From the NCBI GenBank assembly GCA_030867875.1, contig JAOWCC010001589.1, positions 145,301,745-145,365,744 on the forward strand: a stretch of DNA of 64,000 nucleotides, in the 5' to 3' direction. Of the stretch, positions 53,631 to 64,000 are shown one piece after another. The notes under the pieces are model-generated. The model ran no database searches. It was not told where the DNA came from and saw only the letters and a program-made list of their open reading frames with translations. Numbering within the stretch: the stretch's first letter is position 1; every line of letters begins with the position of its first letter. Position numbers and translations under genes: made by a program. This DNA comes from Actinernus sp. WN-2022 (taxonomy: Eukaryota; Cnidaria; Anthozoa; Actiniaria; Actinernidae).

Positions 53631-56168
53631 CTGAATCTTTCGTTTTGGATCTTTTCGTAGTGTTGTTGACAACATCCCATCTTCATGCACATATGCACTG
53701 AATCGGAATGAAACTCGAAGCCTACCTCGAACTTAACTTTCAGCTAACCTGTTTCCTTTCATTCCACAATGAATAATAAACTCATAAAGTAAGTCCATAG
53801 CTTTCAATAAATTTGCCAGTGTCTGAATGAAACAGCTAGATCTTTTCCAAGTGACGGCACTCACTAGTCACTCACGAGTCACGGCAGAAGACAGTCTCAA
53901 GCTACAAAACTTGAATTTTGATCCTCTTCACAGTAACGTAACGTCTCAGATATTATATATATTCTCTACTTCAGCTAGCGCTGTGCATTTCAAGTACTTT
54001 TTCCTCTCTCTTTGCCGGCTTCATGCTTCTTGTTCGTGTAGTTGCCCCACTGAGCCGTATCGCGATCGATCGATTACACGTAATAAATCTCAGTTCCAAT
54101 CGCTTTCTTTTTTCAGACACGTCTTGGCCCGTAGATAATTCCCACGTAAGTCAACAGTTCGCAACAAAAGATACAAAGCGTGGCAGAGTCCGCTGCAAGT
54201 GGTTCCCGTCTCTTCTCGAGTAACCATTTGCACAGACGAATGCAAAATGGACTTTTCAAGATCGAGTCAACTGACCTTCTTCTATTCCGGTTCAGTTCTT
54301 CAGGATATTTACGTGAAACTCGCCAGAATTTGTCCCGCTTTGAACAAACTGAATCTCCATTGCAACAGTCATGTGACAACAAATATAGATGCTTTTCTAA
54401 TTGAATGCCTTAGAGCGAGAGCGTTGTGTAGTACAATTTAACGGTAACCGTTTGCACAGACGAAAGCAAAATAGATTTTCCCTATAAACCCCGTGTCTTC
54501 GTTGAACGTTTGTATGAGATTAAGGCTTGATCATATCAGACGAAATTGATCTCTTGTCATTCACTTTAATTGGTTTTGTCTAATTGCTTGACCTCTTATC
54601 TGCCGTCGCCTAGAAGATCTGACCCCGGATTGTATTTTGATAGCTATGTTTTCACTTCGCTGTTGCCTTTATCAATGACTCATACGGTCCTAGACTAGAA
54701 GGCGCCGTAGTTTCGCCTGAGTCAACAATACTTCCTCCATATTAATAATTCGGTTAGAGAGAAGATAGAGGCAAATTGAGTACTTCATGACGTGACGGTA
54801 GCCTTAAACCCTCTAAAACTCTCTACCGAACATTTATCTTTCAACTAATACGCATGCCTCCTGCTTTATCGCTCGATCACAGCGTCTGCGACCCACATTG
54901 TTAGAGGCAAAGGTTAGAACTGATAAAAAATTACAGGACTGAACATTAATAATAATAACAAGAAGCTGCACGCAGCTTGAACTCCGGCGTATCTTTTGTA
55001 ACGCGGATTATCTCATACACCTGCGTGTTTGGCACATTCAACGCACAATCAGATATGAAAGTACACACACAGTCGATCTCATATATAACTCCTCACGAGT
55101 CAGAACACGAGCGACTTCAAGAAAGCCAGGCTACTCTAGGATAACACAGGTAGCCCAAAAATACTAGGATCCAAATACTATGATCATCTGATCTAAAACT
55201 CCACATGAGTTAGAACACGAGTGAACACGAGTGCACAGCGGTTCATAATTTAATTAACAAAAAAAATAGTATAATACAAAAATCATCGGGCAGAATCATG
55301 CGACATTTCTGTGTCACGTGACACGGTTTCACGCGCTTGATTCAAATTTCTGCTCGAGCGCACATGCCAGATTACAAAGAAAACTGGCCAAAACTCGACT
55401 ACATGCCGAAAATATTGTCGATTTTTAGTTAAAACAAAAACTAAAACAAAAAATGTAACAGCGGGATTTTAAAGAAGAGATATTACGCTGTAAATACCGC
55501 TAATTTGGAGGTAAATTAAGTGAACTTCTGTGCCATGAAAAACAGGTTGAAGTTTGAGTCTTTTCAGACAGAAATCATATGGAAAGTGTTTTCATTAGCT
55601 ATTTCAACACTTATTTTCTCGCGAAATCTTAAGTATCCAAAATTTGTAACACCGGGAAAAGATTATTTGATTATTCATCTGTTATCGAGTGTTTTCTTAT
55701 CGAAATCGTATAAATATTTCTACCATGAAACTTGAATGTTTTTGCATCAGTCAAATCGCCTTCGATGCTTGCATATTTATTAACTTTCAGAACTCCCGCG
55801 AGCAATCCTAAGCTCCGCCTCCTGAATTATAACAGAAGATACCGAAACAAAGGATGGCAGTGAAAAGAGTAATTGTGTTAGGCACAACATAAGTCTAATG
55901 AGTCGGTTAACTATGTTTGGGTAGCGCCGGGCTTTGAAAGTTATTATCTGCGCGGAAGGAGTGAACAAACTTAAGATAAATGCATGGCCATTGGAGTTGC
56001 ATCACAAAATAAACACGCACTAAAAGCGACTTTGCAGTCGAATTTCTGATAGTTTATAAGTTGATCGAATCCGTGTTTTTCGAGCGAACTGGTTTTTTTT
56101 TTCGAGCGAATTTGTGTTTTGCGAGCGAATCTTCAGGTAGTGAACGAGTCCGTGCCCCGAAAGCATAC
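53631..56168. other. Intergenic; no supported gene
   Basis: Contains a diverged pair of TTTGCACAGACGAA blocks (54,229 and 54,449), a CACGTGACACGG patch near 55,315 and an inverted copy of the TACCTGTGTTATC motif near 55,139. No ORF is recognised. Confidence 0.35.
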
Positions 56169-56690
56169 ACGGTTATGTGTGGCCTAGAATCAGAGTTATC
56201 CGAAAATGAATCTTCGGCTTTACTGAGGACCAGCTTCTGATCAGTATTATAGTTAAGCGGCACTTTGCCTTTGGTATAAAACCAACGCGCTTTGTGAAAT
56301 GACAAAACCTAAACGAAGAAAACAAGTTCACAAATCAACAGCGCATCACAAGCGATTAAACAGACGGTTGTTTATGTCTTAAGCTTTAAAACGAGACCTT
56401 TCCCGCGGTTGTGTGTGCCCTAGAATCAGAGTTATTCGGCTTTACTAAGGACCAGCTTCTGATCAGTTTTATAGTTAAGCGGCACGTTGCCTTTGGTATA
56501 AAACCAACGCGCTTTGTGAAATGACAAAACTTAAACGAAGAAAACAAGTTCAGAAATCAGGAGCGCATCACAAGCGATTAAACAGACGGATTGTTTATGC
56601 CTTAAGCGTTAAAACGAGACCTTTCTCACGATTATGTGTGGCCTAGAAGCGAACTGTTCCGAAAAATAATTTTCGGCTTTACTGATTGAA
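56169..56690 (+). repeat. ~230-bp tandem repeat, ~2.3 units
   Basis: Units start near 56,169, 56,404 and 56,628. Shared blocks are CAGCTTCTGATCAGT, AAACCAACGCGCTTTGTGAA, GAAAACAAGTTCA and GATTAAACAGACGG. No coding recognised. Confidence 0.85.
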
Positions 56691-57529
56691 CTCGAGTTGC
56701 GATTATTTTACTGATATCTAGACTTCTAGTGGTCAGATAAGCTTCAATGATATCTTATTTTAAAGCTACAAAAGTACAGAAATCTGTTTCTAAACCTTTA
56801 GGTCAGTGATGCGAACTTCTGAATATGATCGTTATTTTATGTTTAGTAAAGTGCTGTGATCTGAACCAACTCGTATTTTGATTTTAAAGCTACAAAATTA
56901 CAGAACTATTTCCACACATTTTTATGGTGCGCTCTCAAAGTGAGTGATCATGACTTTTCGTGTTTAATAAAGCGCTTTGGTCAAGAGTTTAAAAAACTTT
57001 TATAGCTTGTATGGAGTTTGAAATCTTTCGCTTGGATATCTCGTGCGAACAATGCCGAGGTTCACTTTTATTTAACTAGTTTCACAAATATGGCACTATA
57101 ATAAAGCTTGCTGAATTTGACTTAGGCTTTTCGAATAAGCTCTAAATGCAGACATTATACTCCATGACATGAGTCAAATCTCGAACGCAAACGAAATAGG
57201 TTTGGAAACTTCGCGCGACAAAACTTATAACCCAAGTAGCCACGGCAAATTGATTTTGCGGTGATCTTTCACTGTAACCGAGTTACCTATTTACCCAAGG
57301 TCTATTGAAATCTCTTAAAGAGCTTTGGGATTTCAGTTAGTCCCATGACAAGATAGATGACAGTGATTGACAGGCCCAAGAGCAAGTATGGGAATGAGAT
57401 ATTCCCAGAAGGAGTCCCTAGCAGCCAATCACAAGCGCTTTGCTGAATATCTAATAAGGCGTATCATAATTATTCATATCTCATGGACGCGAGTAAATGT
57501 CGCCTAAAACAATGGGATTCTACCCGATG
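56691..57529. other. Intergenic, nothing recognised
   Basis: AT-rich, with a repeated AAAGCTACAAAAGTACAGAA-like block (56,761 and 56,885). Confidence 0.35.
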
Positions 57530-57817
57530 TAACAGGAGTGTTCCTGTGTCCTTGTGTTGGCCCCTCACACAGTAGATGGTGTGTCTATTTATAGCCGTGA
57601 AGTTCTGGTATGCAATTACGTTGTCTTTTGTTCTCTCACGCTTTGGTATTTTTTTAGCAGTTTGAACCGTGTTAATTACAATTTTTCAGTGCATCCCGAT
57701 TGGTTAAAAGTGACGGCCTTTGTTCCTTCTCGCGGGAAACGCTATGCTAAAAATAACACTACCGTCTACGGTGTTGTGTGACAATATAATGTGGGAACAG
57801 GAACACTCCTCTGTAAT
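57530..57817. mobile_element. MITE, ~290 bp
   Basis: ACAGGAGTGTTCCTGT on the left is inverted as ACAGGAACACTCCTCTGT on the right. CACACAGTAGATGGTGTG on the left is also partly mirrored near the right end. The target duplication is unclear. Confidence 0.7.
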
Positions 57818-58120
57818 AATAATAATTGTTTTATCGTCTTAGTTGTTTCGGGTTACCTGTGTATCAGTGCGGTACCAGACCAAAACAAATTGCATCCAAA
57901 TACTATTAGGATCTGTTCTAGAACACCACACGAGTAAACACGAGTACACTAGCTAGCGTTTCGTCATTTAATTAACCAACATTTACAATTAAAAACCAAT
58001 TATGTTATCGTCTTAGTTGTTTCGGGTTACCTATTTAAATGCCGCGTGAAGCAGCAAAAGCAGCAGATTTTGCCTCCACTACACAATTCAGACACACACA
58101 GTTACGTAGGATACTTGGGT
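57818..58120. other. Intergenic with TACCTGTGT repeats
   Basis: Two blocks of TATCGTCTTAGTTGTTTCGG followed by GTTACCT (near 57,832 and 58,003), as in the 52-53 kb region. Confidence 0.5.
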
Positions 58121-61100
58121 ATCAATCAATCAATCAATAACTTTATTTAGGCACGCTAGCCTCTACAACTTGTAGCTGATTTCCATGAAGGGCGTGAACA
58201 ATACAATTAATTAAAACTATAATACAAAAGTCGATGACTACTTAAATGTGCTAAAAACACATATAATGCATAAATATATGTAAAGGTATTTAAGATGTGT
58301 TAAAAAACACATGATACGTATTTACAATAATATGACATTATAATATACTATAATGTCAACTGCTGATTTAATGGTAGCGTTACTAATTGTTTAAAAGTTT
58401 AAAAGTACGGAAGGAAAGAAATGATGCATGCTAACGGTTAATGGAGGAAGGAATGAGATTGCAGAAGGAATTAAACGATTCGCAGTCCCTTACTTCAGTT
58501 GGCAAGGTATTCCATGACTTTGCACCATTGTAACTCCAGCTTTTCTTTAAGAATTCGGTTCTTGGACGAGGCATGACTAGCTTACTAGAAGATCCTCTCA
58601 AGTTATAACTGCTAGTTTGATTAAATTTTTGAAATAAATGACACAGCCTCGAAGGTGCTAAACCATGGAGTATCTTGAACATAAGTTTTGCCTTCATTTG
58701 AGCTCTATGCTCCTGTAATGTCAACCACCCAAGAGCATTTAGGGACGCTTCAGACTGTCCGGCTTCGTTACTGCGTTTCATTATAACTCTGGCGGCTCTA
58801 TTTTGTAGTTTTTGAAGACGATCCGAAAGGACACTTCCTATCGAGTCCCACACTACACTACAGTAGTCGAAATGCGGCCTAACCAATGCATTATATACTA
58901 ATATCAATGTTTCGTGATCTACAAACTGTCTTAACCTTTTAATAGCACCAATACCCGATGAGATTTTCTTAGCTATATAATCAATATGACTTTCCCACGT
59001 AAGGAACTCATCGATCTGGACACCAAGCACTTTACAATTATTAACCCTCCTGATTGGTTGGTTCCCAATGGCAATGTCTGGTGCCTTTGAAAGATGATTA
59101 ATATTATATCTAGATCCAATCAGGGTGTATTCAGTTTTTGCTACGTTAAGACTCAGTTTGTTTGCCGAAAGCCATTTTTTAACGTTCCCCAAATCACGAT
59201 TTATTGCCAGTTCTACTTCCTCTAGAGTTTCACCAGCTGCTGTTAAATTTGTATCATCCGCAAATAGCCGTGCTGTTGTGGAGCTCAGGCAATTTGGCAG
59301 ATCGTTTACATACATTAGAAATAGAAGTGGCCCAAGTATTGACCCTTGAGGAATTCCACATGTTATTTGCCTGTAACCCGAAACTACATTATTTATTTGG
59401 CACTTTTGAGTACGGTCTGTAAGATATGAGCGGATGAGATTCTTAGCAGCTCCCTTTATACCGAATAGCTCGAGTTTATGTACCAAAATGTTGTGATTTA
59501 CGGTATCGAATGCTTTTTTCAGATCAATAAACACAACCAGGTTAAAAAGGCCACGATCCATATTAACATACCATTCGTTTGTGCTATCTAATAATGCAGC
59601 TGCGGTCGAATGGAATTTTCTGAAACCAAACTGGTGATTCGATAGTAGATTATGTTCCATCAGGTATTCGTACAACTGATCGTATAGTATTCTTTCAAAT
59701 ACTTTACTTATTATTGGAAGAATTGAGATAGGTCTATAGTTGTCAAGTATGTTTCGTGGGCCCTTTTTGTAGAGTGGATTAACTCTGGCAATTTTCCATT
59801 CTGAAGGAAAAGATTCAGTGACAATGGCTATATTAAATAATTGTGTAAGGGAACTTACAATAACTGGTGCTGCCACTTTAAAAACTCTAGCAGAGATTTT
59901 ATCGACACCTGTTGCTTTTCGAGTAGACAATGAATTCATTATTTTGTAGACTTTTGATGTACTTATAGGCCTAAAACTAAAACTTGTATTTGCTTTCTTG
60001 ATGTAACTCTCGAAATCGGGTCCATCATTATCTATGGTTTCTGCAAGTTTAGGGCCTATATTTGTAAAGTAGTTATTGAAACAATCTACAATTTCCTCTG
60101 GTGAGGTGATAGTGTCATTGTTGGTGTTAATTTCATTCACGAAAGTATCCGTTCTATTTCTTCCCAAAATATCATTAACTGTTCTCCAAGCTCGTTTAGG
60201 GTCATTTGTCTGGTTATCGATTTGGGTCTGATAATATTCTGCTTTAGCTTTCCGCATTCTGACGTTGATATCATTTCTGGCTGACCTGTAAAACTTCCAA
60301 TCAGATTCGTTGTTAGTTGAGATTGCTTTTCGTTTGAAATGATCTCTTTCGAATATTTTAGCCCTGATATCTTTGGATATCCACGGAAGGCTAATTTTCT
60401 TTCTAACTCGTTTTGATCTTACCGGGGCATGTCTATCAAGCACTTCTAAGAACATTGCCTTCCAACACACCCACATTTCGTCAACGTTCTGCTTGGTATA
60501 TGTTTGTTGCCACGGCTGACAATTGAGATCAGCCAGAAACCGTTGATCGTTGAATTGTTTGAAGTTCCTGATCTCAATTTGCTTATGGGTTCTATCTTTT
60601 TTAACTGTATTGATTTTCCGTATCACATATATTAGACTATGGGCACTATGTCCGACGTGTAGAACACCGGAACAAGTGACTTTCCCTGGGGTATTAGTGA
60701 TACACACGTCCAATAACGAACGTGTACTCTCTGTAACACGTGTCGGTTCATTAATTATTTGAGCTAGCTGAAATAGTTCCAAAATTGAAGACAAAGTTTT
60801 AGCAGGTTGATCTAGAGTTTGAGACAATAAGTTGCAATTTAGATCTCCCAAAACATACAACTCCTTGTCTTCATTGTCAACCAGCTCAATGAAGTGTTCA
60901 ACTTTGGATAATACTTCGGCAGGAGCACTAGGTGGTCTATATATTGTGGCAATGATGAAAGGCCGGCTATTGGGTTTCGTGATCTCAATACAGACAGCTT
61001 CGATGTTTTCCGAGATTAAGTCGGATCTTTCATGATAGCAAAGAGATCTCCTCGCATATATACAAACACCTCCTCCGTTGCGTGCTCGATCACAACGGAC

Positions 61101-61231
61101 AATATCATAGCCGTCGACACTTATTTCACCATCCGAAATAGTTGAGTCTAACCGCGTTTCGTTCAATGCCAGAATATCAAGGCACTTATCCGCTAATAAA
61201 AGGCGTATTTCATCAATGTATGTTGGTCAGC
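58121..61231 (-). mobile_element. 5'-truncated CR1/L2-type LINE with a long intact frame
   Basis: The 3' tail is (ATTG)n at 58,121-58,138 on the - strand, typical of L2-like LINEs. The 3' UTR runs 58,430-58,139 and the coding frame lies upstream of it. The readable endonuclease similarity stops near 61,221-61,231, where an in-frame TGA lies. Confidence 0.85.
58431..61166 (-). CDS. LINE endonuclease - reverse transcriptase polyprotein (partial)
   Basis: 911 uninterrupted codons. The endonuclease (about residues 1-210) has NETRLDSTI, RNGGGVCIYARRS, LGDLNCNLLS and GHSAHSLIYVIRK; the family norm at the last site is SDH, so GHSAH is unusual. The RT (about 430-700) has NYRPISILPIISKVFERI, FIDLKKAFDTVNH, GIPQGSILGPLLFLMYVNDL and the catalytic LFADDTNL. 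The thumb (about 700-800) has VLGVQIDEFLTWESHI, HFDYCSVVWD and KLQNRAARVI. The C-terminal block has LMFKILHGLAPSRL and KSWSYNGAKSWNTLP. The protein nicks target DNA and reverse-transcribes its own RNA there. The true start lies upstream: similarity continues through an IDEIRLLLADKCLDILAL-like stretch (61,220-61,167) to a TGA. The catalytic Asn at the endonuclease N-terminus is missing from the open frame, so the copy is probably inactive. Confidence 0.93.
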   Translation of the reverse strand: MNETRLDSTISDGEISVDGYDIVRCDRARNGGGVCIYARRSLCYHERSDLISENIEAVCIEITKPNSRPFIIATIYRPPSAPAEVLSKVEHFIELVDNEDKELYVLGDLNCNLLSQTLDQPAKTLSSILELFQLAQIINEPTRVTESTRSLLDVCITNTPGKVTCSGVLHVGHSAHSLIYVIRKINTVKKDRTHKQIEIRNFKQFNDQRFLADLNCQPWQQTYTKQNVDEMWVCWKAMFLEVLDRHAPVRSKRVRKKISLPWISKDIRAKIFERDHFKRKAISTNNESDWKFYRSARNDINVRMRKAKAEYYQTQIDNQTNDPKRAWRTVNDILGRNRTDTFVNEINTNNDTITSPEEIVDCFNNYFTNIGPKLAETIDNDGPDFESYIKKANTSFSFRPISTSKVYKIMNSLSTRKATGVDKISARVFKVAAPVIVSSLTQLFNIAIVTESFPSEWKIARVNPLYKKGPRNILDNYRPISILPIISKVFERILYDQLYEYLMEHNLLSNHQFGFRKFHSTAAALLDSTNEWYVNMDRGLFNLVVFIDLKKAFDTVNHNILVHKLELFGIKGAAKNLIRSYLTDRTQKCQINNVVSGYRQITCGIPQGSILGPLLFLMYVNDLPNCLSSTTARLFADDTNLTAAGETLEEVELAINRDLGNVKKWLSANKLSLNVAKTEYTLIGSRYNINHLSKAPDIAIGNQPIRRVNNCKVLGVQIDEFLTWESHIDYIAKKISSGIGAIKRLRQFVDHETLILVYNALVRPHFDYCSVVWDSIGSVLSDRLQKLQNRAARVIMKRSNEAGQSEASLNALGWLTLQEHRAQMKAKLMFKILHGLAPSRLCHLFQKFNQTSSYNLRGSSSKLVMPRPRTEFLKKSWSYNGAKSWNTLPTEVRDCESFNSFCNLIPSSINR

Positions 61232-61521
61232 CGAGCCCAACAACGTTTATTCATATAATTGCTCATAATTGCTTACAGGCATTCGTTCTTCAACTTTTAG
61301 TCTATTTACTACTATTATTAATTATTGCGACACTGCCGGATACGAAAACCCAAAACCACTGTGTGGACTAAACGGGAACGTATACTCCCACCAATGCAGT
61401 GCCGCCAACTCTGGGAGCTGAGGTCATCTAAATACATTTACTCCGATATGATAAATACGATCTTATGCCGATTTAAATTAAACTCGGACGATTCTAACCT
61501 AGCCAGAATGGTTTCCCTTAA

Positions 61522-62060
61522 AGTGCATATGAGCCTTCCTGCAATTTTCATAGCTATGAATCTCAGTAACGTTTTGAGTACTCCTGCGAAGAAATTTTTG
61601 GTTTACAGAGAATACTCTATCTTCTACGCTTGTTTGAAATCGTGGAAACGTGACCTTTCCTGACCCATGACCGCGTAAGTAAAAGCCTGGGTCGATACCT
61701 CGGTCGACGTCATCTCATTAATGCATTATTCTCCATGGAACCTTTCTATCACAACAACATCGATTTTTAGATAACATACACAGTTTATTAGCTGTTAGTA
61801 AAGGAAAAAGTCATATTAGTGAAAATTGTAAGTTTTTATTCAAATTGTTGCAAAGTTGAATTAATTAAATGACGTCTACCGAGGTATCGACCCAGGCTTT
61901 TACTTACACGGTCATGGGTCAGGAAAGGTCACGTTTCCACGATTTCAAACAAGCGTAGAAGATAGAGTATTCTCTGTAAACAAAAATATTCTTCGCAGGG
62001 GTACTCAAAACTTTCCTGAGGTTCATAGCTATGAAAATTGCACGAAGGCTCATATGCACT
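61522..62060. mobile_element. MITE with TTAA target duplication, copy B
   Basis: Perfect TTAA at 61,518-61,521 and 62,061-62,064. Inverted repeats of about 200 bp start AGTGCATATGAGCCTTCCTG and include CCTGACCCATGACCGCG and AGTAAAAGCCTGGGTCG. Same family and length as 33,748-34,279. The 112-codon frame overlapping its left half is a by-product. Confidence 0.9.
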
Positions 62061-62360
62061 TTAATGTTCGTTATGCCTCGGGCTTCTCGATCCAATCATT
62101 TAAAAAAAATGAAGCAAGGTAGCAAGGCTGACCTAGACTGAATTCAAACTCTTAACAGTCACCTACTTATGGCACGCTACATTACCCATAATTCTCAGCA
62201 CTACTCTCCCCAGGCTTCTGTTCCGTGCCAGCAAAATATTCATTTCTGTGAATTTCGTACCTCAACTAACATAAATTACACATTTTGCCTCCACTACACA
62301 ATTCAATGCATATAGATTTACAAAGGTAGGGCCCGAGGGGTGAACCCGTTAGTGAAATTC

Positions 62361-62610
62361 TCAGTAATTATAGTCCGTTCGCAATAGAGTCTTTACCATA
62401 CGTGTCCTTAGCATTAACAGATTTCCATCTACCGTGCCGCTGGAAGTTTCTGTCTGGGATACCAGAATTAGCGGCTGAAAATGCTCCGCCAGACCTATTG
62501 AAATGTGTACTAAATTTGGAATTATCGGGGACAATATCTTTAAATAATTTCTTATACGATCCCCTAAAGTAGAGTAGCTAACGTGCTTTTTCATACGCAA
62601 AAGGCGTTTC
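62361..62610 (-). pseudogene. DIRS-type tyrosine recombinase fragment
   Basis: In two - strand frames: LGDRIRNYLK, then in the shifted frame an NRSGGA and AANSGIPDR-like stretch and RHGRWKSVNAKDTYGKD. The last matches the HGRWKSENAKDRYIK of the recombinase at 38 kb. The HSLR Arg box is degraded to HFNR. Confidence 0.7.
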
Positions 62611-64000
62611 TGCTTATGGATGTAAATAAAATATCACTGGAATTTCGTTAATTCCGGCCTTAGACATATATATATACAACCTTAGTAACTGGACAAAACA
62701 CAATTTATGCTAGATGTAGACTTGGATGTCTCTATCAAATACTGTAAATACATGTGCAAATAATGTCCATCTATTAAATGCTCTAAGGTAGGCTTCGGTA
62801 ATCCCTCTGGATCTGGATGCTAGGACTGCTTTATTTCAGGTTCTCCTTTAGCTGTTTGGTTCTATCACTGGTAATGACTGATAACCACAATTCGTTAATG
62901 TCTGATAACCACAGCTCGTTGGCAGCTTCTGGAGAAAGAAAAATGAAACAGAAAAAAATAAGGGCATACAGTGAAAGCAGTGATATGGCAAAGACCGTGT
63001 CAGTATTGAAGTTTTAATAAATTTCATAACATCGGTAAGATTATAATGCCCATCCAGGGCTTGGCCACGATGCCATAAGCCCCTCCAGGGTACCCCTTTA
63101 GGGCCGACTGAAAACACATTTTCAGCGATTACGTGTTACAAAAATTCTTTCAAAATCTGTGCAGAAACATAACACCATTCCTAGTTAAAAAACTTAAGTC
63201 AATTGTCAAAGCTTAAACGTTTATTGCCAAATATACAATTGGCTTTACCTCTTGTAAACAACTCCGGATTATTGCTTAAAACTACCCAATCTTGGACGAA
63301 ATCACTCCAATGTATCCCATCTGAACAAAGAACAGGCCAGAAATGACCCAATTTCACAGCGGTACAATTACCGTGCCTCTAGCATTACGTACTCGTGTAG
63401 TCAATTACTTTACAAGTCAGATAGACAGGCTGACATAAGCAATTGTTGTCATAACCCCCAATACTGGGAAAATGCATTTACCCCACAAGATCGTGGTCGA
63501 TAATACCGAGTATTAAACTTTGGCACCTTAGCCTTGTAACAAGCATGCGAACCTTTGGCACCTTAACCTTGTAACAAGCATGCGAACCTATCGCACGTGT
63601 GCGGACCCCATAAATGTCAATACTAGGAAATGCGTAATCATTAATAGTATAATCGTCATAATCTATTATTCTACTAATTTCTTCTGCATGAGAATTTAGC
63701 TATTTAGGAATCCATTGTACCTCCGAACTTATTCCCTTGATACAGGTCTGATAAATATCTAAAGCGATACCGGAACTGTAGATAAAATAAATAAATATTT
63801 TATTTGTTATAGCAGGCCGAGTATTACAGCTTAAAGCTGGTGGGGGCCTGCTTTTACACCTCACACTCCCCACAAGTAGATAGGAGACTTCAGAGCCATT
63901 CATGACAATTTTGGCTACGTTTACATTGTCTGTCAAATGTATTTACCCCGCAAGTTCGTGGTTGATAATACTGCTGGGTATTAAACTTCGGCAAATTAGC
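62611..64000. repeat. Intergenic with short direct repeats
   Basis: TTGGCACCTTARCCTTGTAA and CAAGCATGCGAACCT occur twice in tandem (63,517-63,588). A 66-bp block starting ATTTACCCC (63,475) recurs at the window's end (63,938-64,000). TCTGATAACCACARYTCGTT repeats near 62,876 and 62,900. No gene recognised. Confidence 0.6.

Noticed and set aside
61325..61663. 112-codon + strand frame
   Set aside because: It runs from unique sequence into the left TIR of the TTAA MITE. The matching TIR at 33.8 kb is not open in the same frame.

Overview
The window looks like AT-rich, non-coding-dominated nuclear DNA of an early-branching animal, most likely a cnidarian and perhaps a stony coral. The reasons are single-exon class A GPCRs, an intronless histamine N-methyltransferase-like gene, splice-site-bounded exons, CR1/L2-type LINEs, a DIRS-type tyrosine-recombinase retrotransposon, a tRNA-derived SINE and many short inverted-repeat elements (MITEs). 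I recognise the families by eye; the organism is an inference. Nothing prokaryotic, viral or CRISPR-like was seen. Only four host loci are well or fairly supported: two paralogous GPCR genes (9,545-10,627 on + and 21,486-22,547 on -), the methyltransferase-like gene (44,161-45,072, -), and a first coding exon of an unidentified gene (45,653-45,738, +).

Layout. 1-4.9 kb: a 2.4-kb inverted-repeat element cut by the window start, then a strong foldback. 4.9-22.9 kb: a large palindromic locus. Each arm carries one GPCR copy, and the left arm is interrupted by about 4.3 kb of LINE debris and CRE-containing tandem units. The spacer holds a Ty3/gypsy-like integrase split into two pieces, and between the pieces lies an 8.2-kb segment bordered by the same palindromic repeat family on both sides. 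Inside that segment are two halves of a Crypton/KIAA1958-like tyrosine recombinase. 25.57-28.35 kb: a 2.8-kb element with roughly 450-540-bp terminal inverted repeats and a perfect 10-bp target duplication, carrying a broken coding fragment and a nested MITE with an 8-bp duplication. 28.9-37.9 kb: several decayed LINEs on the - strand. The largest is interrupted by two different MITEs whose target duplications can be read.

37.88-42.66 kb: a DIRS/Ngaro-type element (gag, RT-RNase H, tyrosine recombinase) with matching sequence at both ends, carrying its own 150-bp MITE. 42.7-45.8 kb: minisatellites, then the methyltransferase gene divergent from the unidentified exon, with a shared upstream region of about 580 bp. 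46.9-49.7 kb: three MITEs with readable target duplications, tRNA-like sequences and a direct duplication. 50.4-57.8 kb: few recognisable genes, but tandem and direct duplications and a 100-codon ORF whose 3' end is copied as a 70-nt inverted repeat forming a hairpin. 58.1-61.2 kb: a young LINE with a 911-codon ORF. 61.5-62.1 kb: a second copy of the TTAA-flanked MITE also found in the older LINE. The window ends in recombinase debris and short repeats.

The most interesting points are the palindromic GPCR locus with its nested insertions, the gene-fragment-bearing long-TIR element, and the self-complementary hairpin derived from a coding 3' end. All comparisons were done by eye, so element boundaries without a stated target duplication are approximate.
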